From: Agarilytica sp033852165
GTDB lineage: Bacteria > Pseudomonadota > Gammaproteobacteria > Pseudomonadales > Cellvibrionaceae
Direction: 5' to 3'
Length of the DNA: 64,000 bases
NCBI GenBank assembly: GCA_033852165.1
Contig: JAWSUZ010000089.1
Coordinates: 1-64,000, forward strand
Shown here: positions 62,964-64,000 of the stretch, piece by piece
How the letters are laid out: each line of letters begins with the position of its first letter
Numbering within the stretch: position 1 is the first letter of the stretch
Position numbers and translations under genes: made by a program
Notes under the pieces: generated by a model
The model's database searches: none
What the model saw: only the letters and a program-made list of their open reading frames with translations
What the model was told of the DNA's origin: nothing

Positions 62964-64000
62964 CTATTGCTGAATTTTTAAGTCGAGGTATTTTTCTTCC
63001 AAACTGGCATAGCGGGTTTCTAAGTCTGCAATATCTTTTTTGAATTTTGTGGTTTCGCCTGATTCAACGATGACTGAGCGTTTTTCGTCTTTTAGTTTTT
63101 TCGTTAGTTTGCGATTTTCAGAGGTTAACGAATAGACTTTTAGTTCGTATTCATCCTTGGTTTTTCGAATTTCTTGCAGTTGGGTTTTAATGCTGGGCAA
63201 GGCTTTAAGTCTGCCTTTGAGTTGGTCCAGTTCTTTGTTGGCATTATTTAGTTCGTCTTCCATTAATTGAATACAGGTTTCCGATTCCTGCATAAAGCGT
63301 TTCTGTTTATCCAGCTCACCCTGGAGCCCCTCTACAATCTGTACTCGTTCCTCATCGGTACTGGCGTTTTTAAGCCTATCCTGTAATGCGGTAATAAGCT
63401 TGTGCTGGTCCGCAGCCACTACTCGAAGGTGTCTAAGTTCTCCTGCTGTCTCTTCATCTGTTATAGAGACCGTTTCGATTATTGTCTCGGGATCCCCTAC
63501 GCCTTGCTGAATAATCCTGTCAACCGTTCCGTATGACGCATGGTAGCTTTCGAGAGCGCTTTCGATTTTGCCGCCGCTATCGACCTCAGAAGCTAATTCC
63601 GTAAGGTCTTTATAGTGAGTTTTAGCCTTTTCTTTACTCGCTTCCCATTGCTCTTCTAAGTCAAAATAAAGAGCCTTAAACTTCTCAAGGTTGTTTATGC
63701 GCTTCTTGGCATTGGTGAGCTCTTGATTAAGGGCGTCCAGCTCATCTTGGCCTGCAGCTTCTTCAGGTTCTGGCGTATAGTCTTCGTAAAAATCAAATAT
63801 TTGCTGATATTTTCCTCTTATTTTTGACCACTCTAAACCATCCGAATCCGGATCTATATCGGGATCTACAGCGGCGAGTAGGGCCTCCTTTTCAGCCAGT
63901 AACATAGCGTAGCGCAATGCCGCCGCACGGCGTGGCAGCTCAGTATCTGGGGCAAGGTCGAGCACAATGTCTCGATCTGGGCTGAGGCTTGCGTGGTGTT
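62964..64000 (-). CDS. Coiled-coil protein of unknown function, 5' end beyond the window
   Basis: At least 333 residues from a GTG at 63965. The frame stays open to the window edge (HHASLSPDRDIVLDLAP), so the true start is probably outside. The protein is almost all helix and coiled coil (about 60-330 of the visible part, LDALNQELTNAKKRINNLEKF, QLMEDELNNANKELDQLKGR), with an acidic N-terminal part. It has no membrane segment in view. It lies 113 nt upstream of the cyclase gene on the same strand. Confidence 0.7.
   Translation of the reverse strand, partial: HHASLSPDRDIVLDLAPDTELPRRAAALRYAMLLAEKEALLAAVDPDIDPDSDGLEWSKIRGKYQQIFDFYEDYTPEPEEAAGQDELDALNQELTNAKKRINNLEKFKALYFDLEEQWEASKEKAKTHYKDLTELASEVDSGGKIESALESYHASYGTVDRIIQQGVGDPETIIETVSITDEETAGELRHLRVVAADQHKLITALQDRLKNASTDEERVQIVEGLQGELDKQKRFMQESETCIQLMEDELNNANKELDQLKGRLKALPSIKTQLQEIRKTKDEYELKVYSLTSENRKLTKKLKDEKRSVIVESGETTKFKKDIADLETRYASLEEKYLDLKIQQ

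Overview
The window looks like chromosomal DNA of a marine-type gammaproteobacterium of moderate to low GC. The evidence is the gene content: dnaE-accA, hrpA, mlaA, an MSHA pilus locus, gspA/gspB, epmC, xni, pdxB, alaA, yadGH and queF. A member of or near the Cellvibrionales is my best guess, but that is inference from gene content. It is core chromosome with a few accessory insertions. No phage, insertion sequence, CRISPR array or rRNA operon is visible.

Layout. (1) 0.1-5.8 kb: a two-module NRPS (A-PCP-C-A-PCP-TE) whose binding-pocket residues read as proline then valine, 17 nt upstream of dnaE. (2) 5.9-15.5 kb: dnaE, accA, hrpA, mlaA. (3) 15.9-22.6 kb: a signalling group made of a PilZ protein, a receiver-PP2C phosphatase, a STAS protein, a DUF4136-like lipoprotein, and a CHASE2 membrane Ser/Thr kinase flanked by two small FHA proteins. 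(4) 22.7-25.4 kb, minus strand: RNase II and TrmL. (5) 25.6-38.8 kb: a near-complete MSHA type IV pilus locus (mshI to mshP, no mshQ), with a perfect intrinsic-terminator sequence inside the mshC coding region. (6) 39.2-41.7 kb, minus strand: gspA-gspB, close relatives of mshM-mshN next door. (7) 42.0-45.5 kb: small regulators and housekeeping genes (MerR, GcvR-like, YheU, TusA), a frameshifted monooxygenase-like gene and an unknown gene. (8) 45.6-49.4 kb: a tightly overlapping operon epmC-xni-pdxB-NAD-kinase-like. (9) 49.4-55.7 kb: two inverted-repeat elements flank a methyltransferase gene, then alaA, msrB, a glycosylase, a DUF1499 protein and unknowns. (10) 55.9-56.6 kb: a tandem duplication of a tRNA-Glu/tRNA-Gly unit, each copy with its own promoter and terminator. 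(11) 56.7-64.0 kb: AraC regulator, lone fabA, PA2817-like gene, yadGH ABC-2 exporter, queF, a membrane class III cyclase, and a coiled-coil gene running off the right edge.

How they fit together. The PilZ protein and the MshEN repeats in MshE both point to cyclic-di-GMP control of surface attachment. The PP2C/STAS pair and the FHA/kinase group form two phospho-signalling modules side by side. MshM/MshN and GspA/GspB are ATPase-plus-partner pairs serving two related secretin machines. The most unusual items are the NRPS in the dnaE neighbourhood, the signalling group, the mshC internal terminator and the long inverted-repeat elements.
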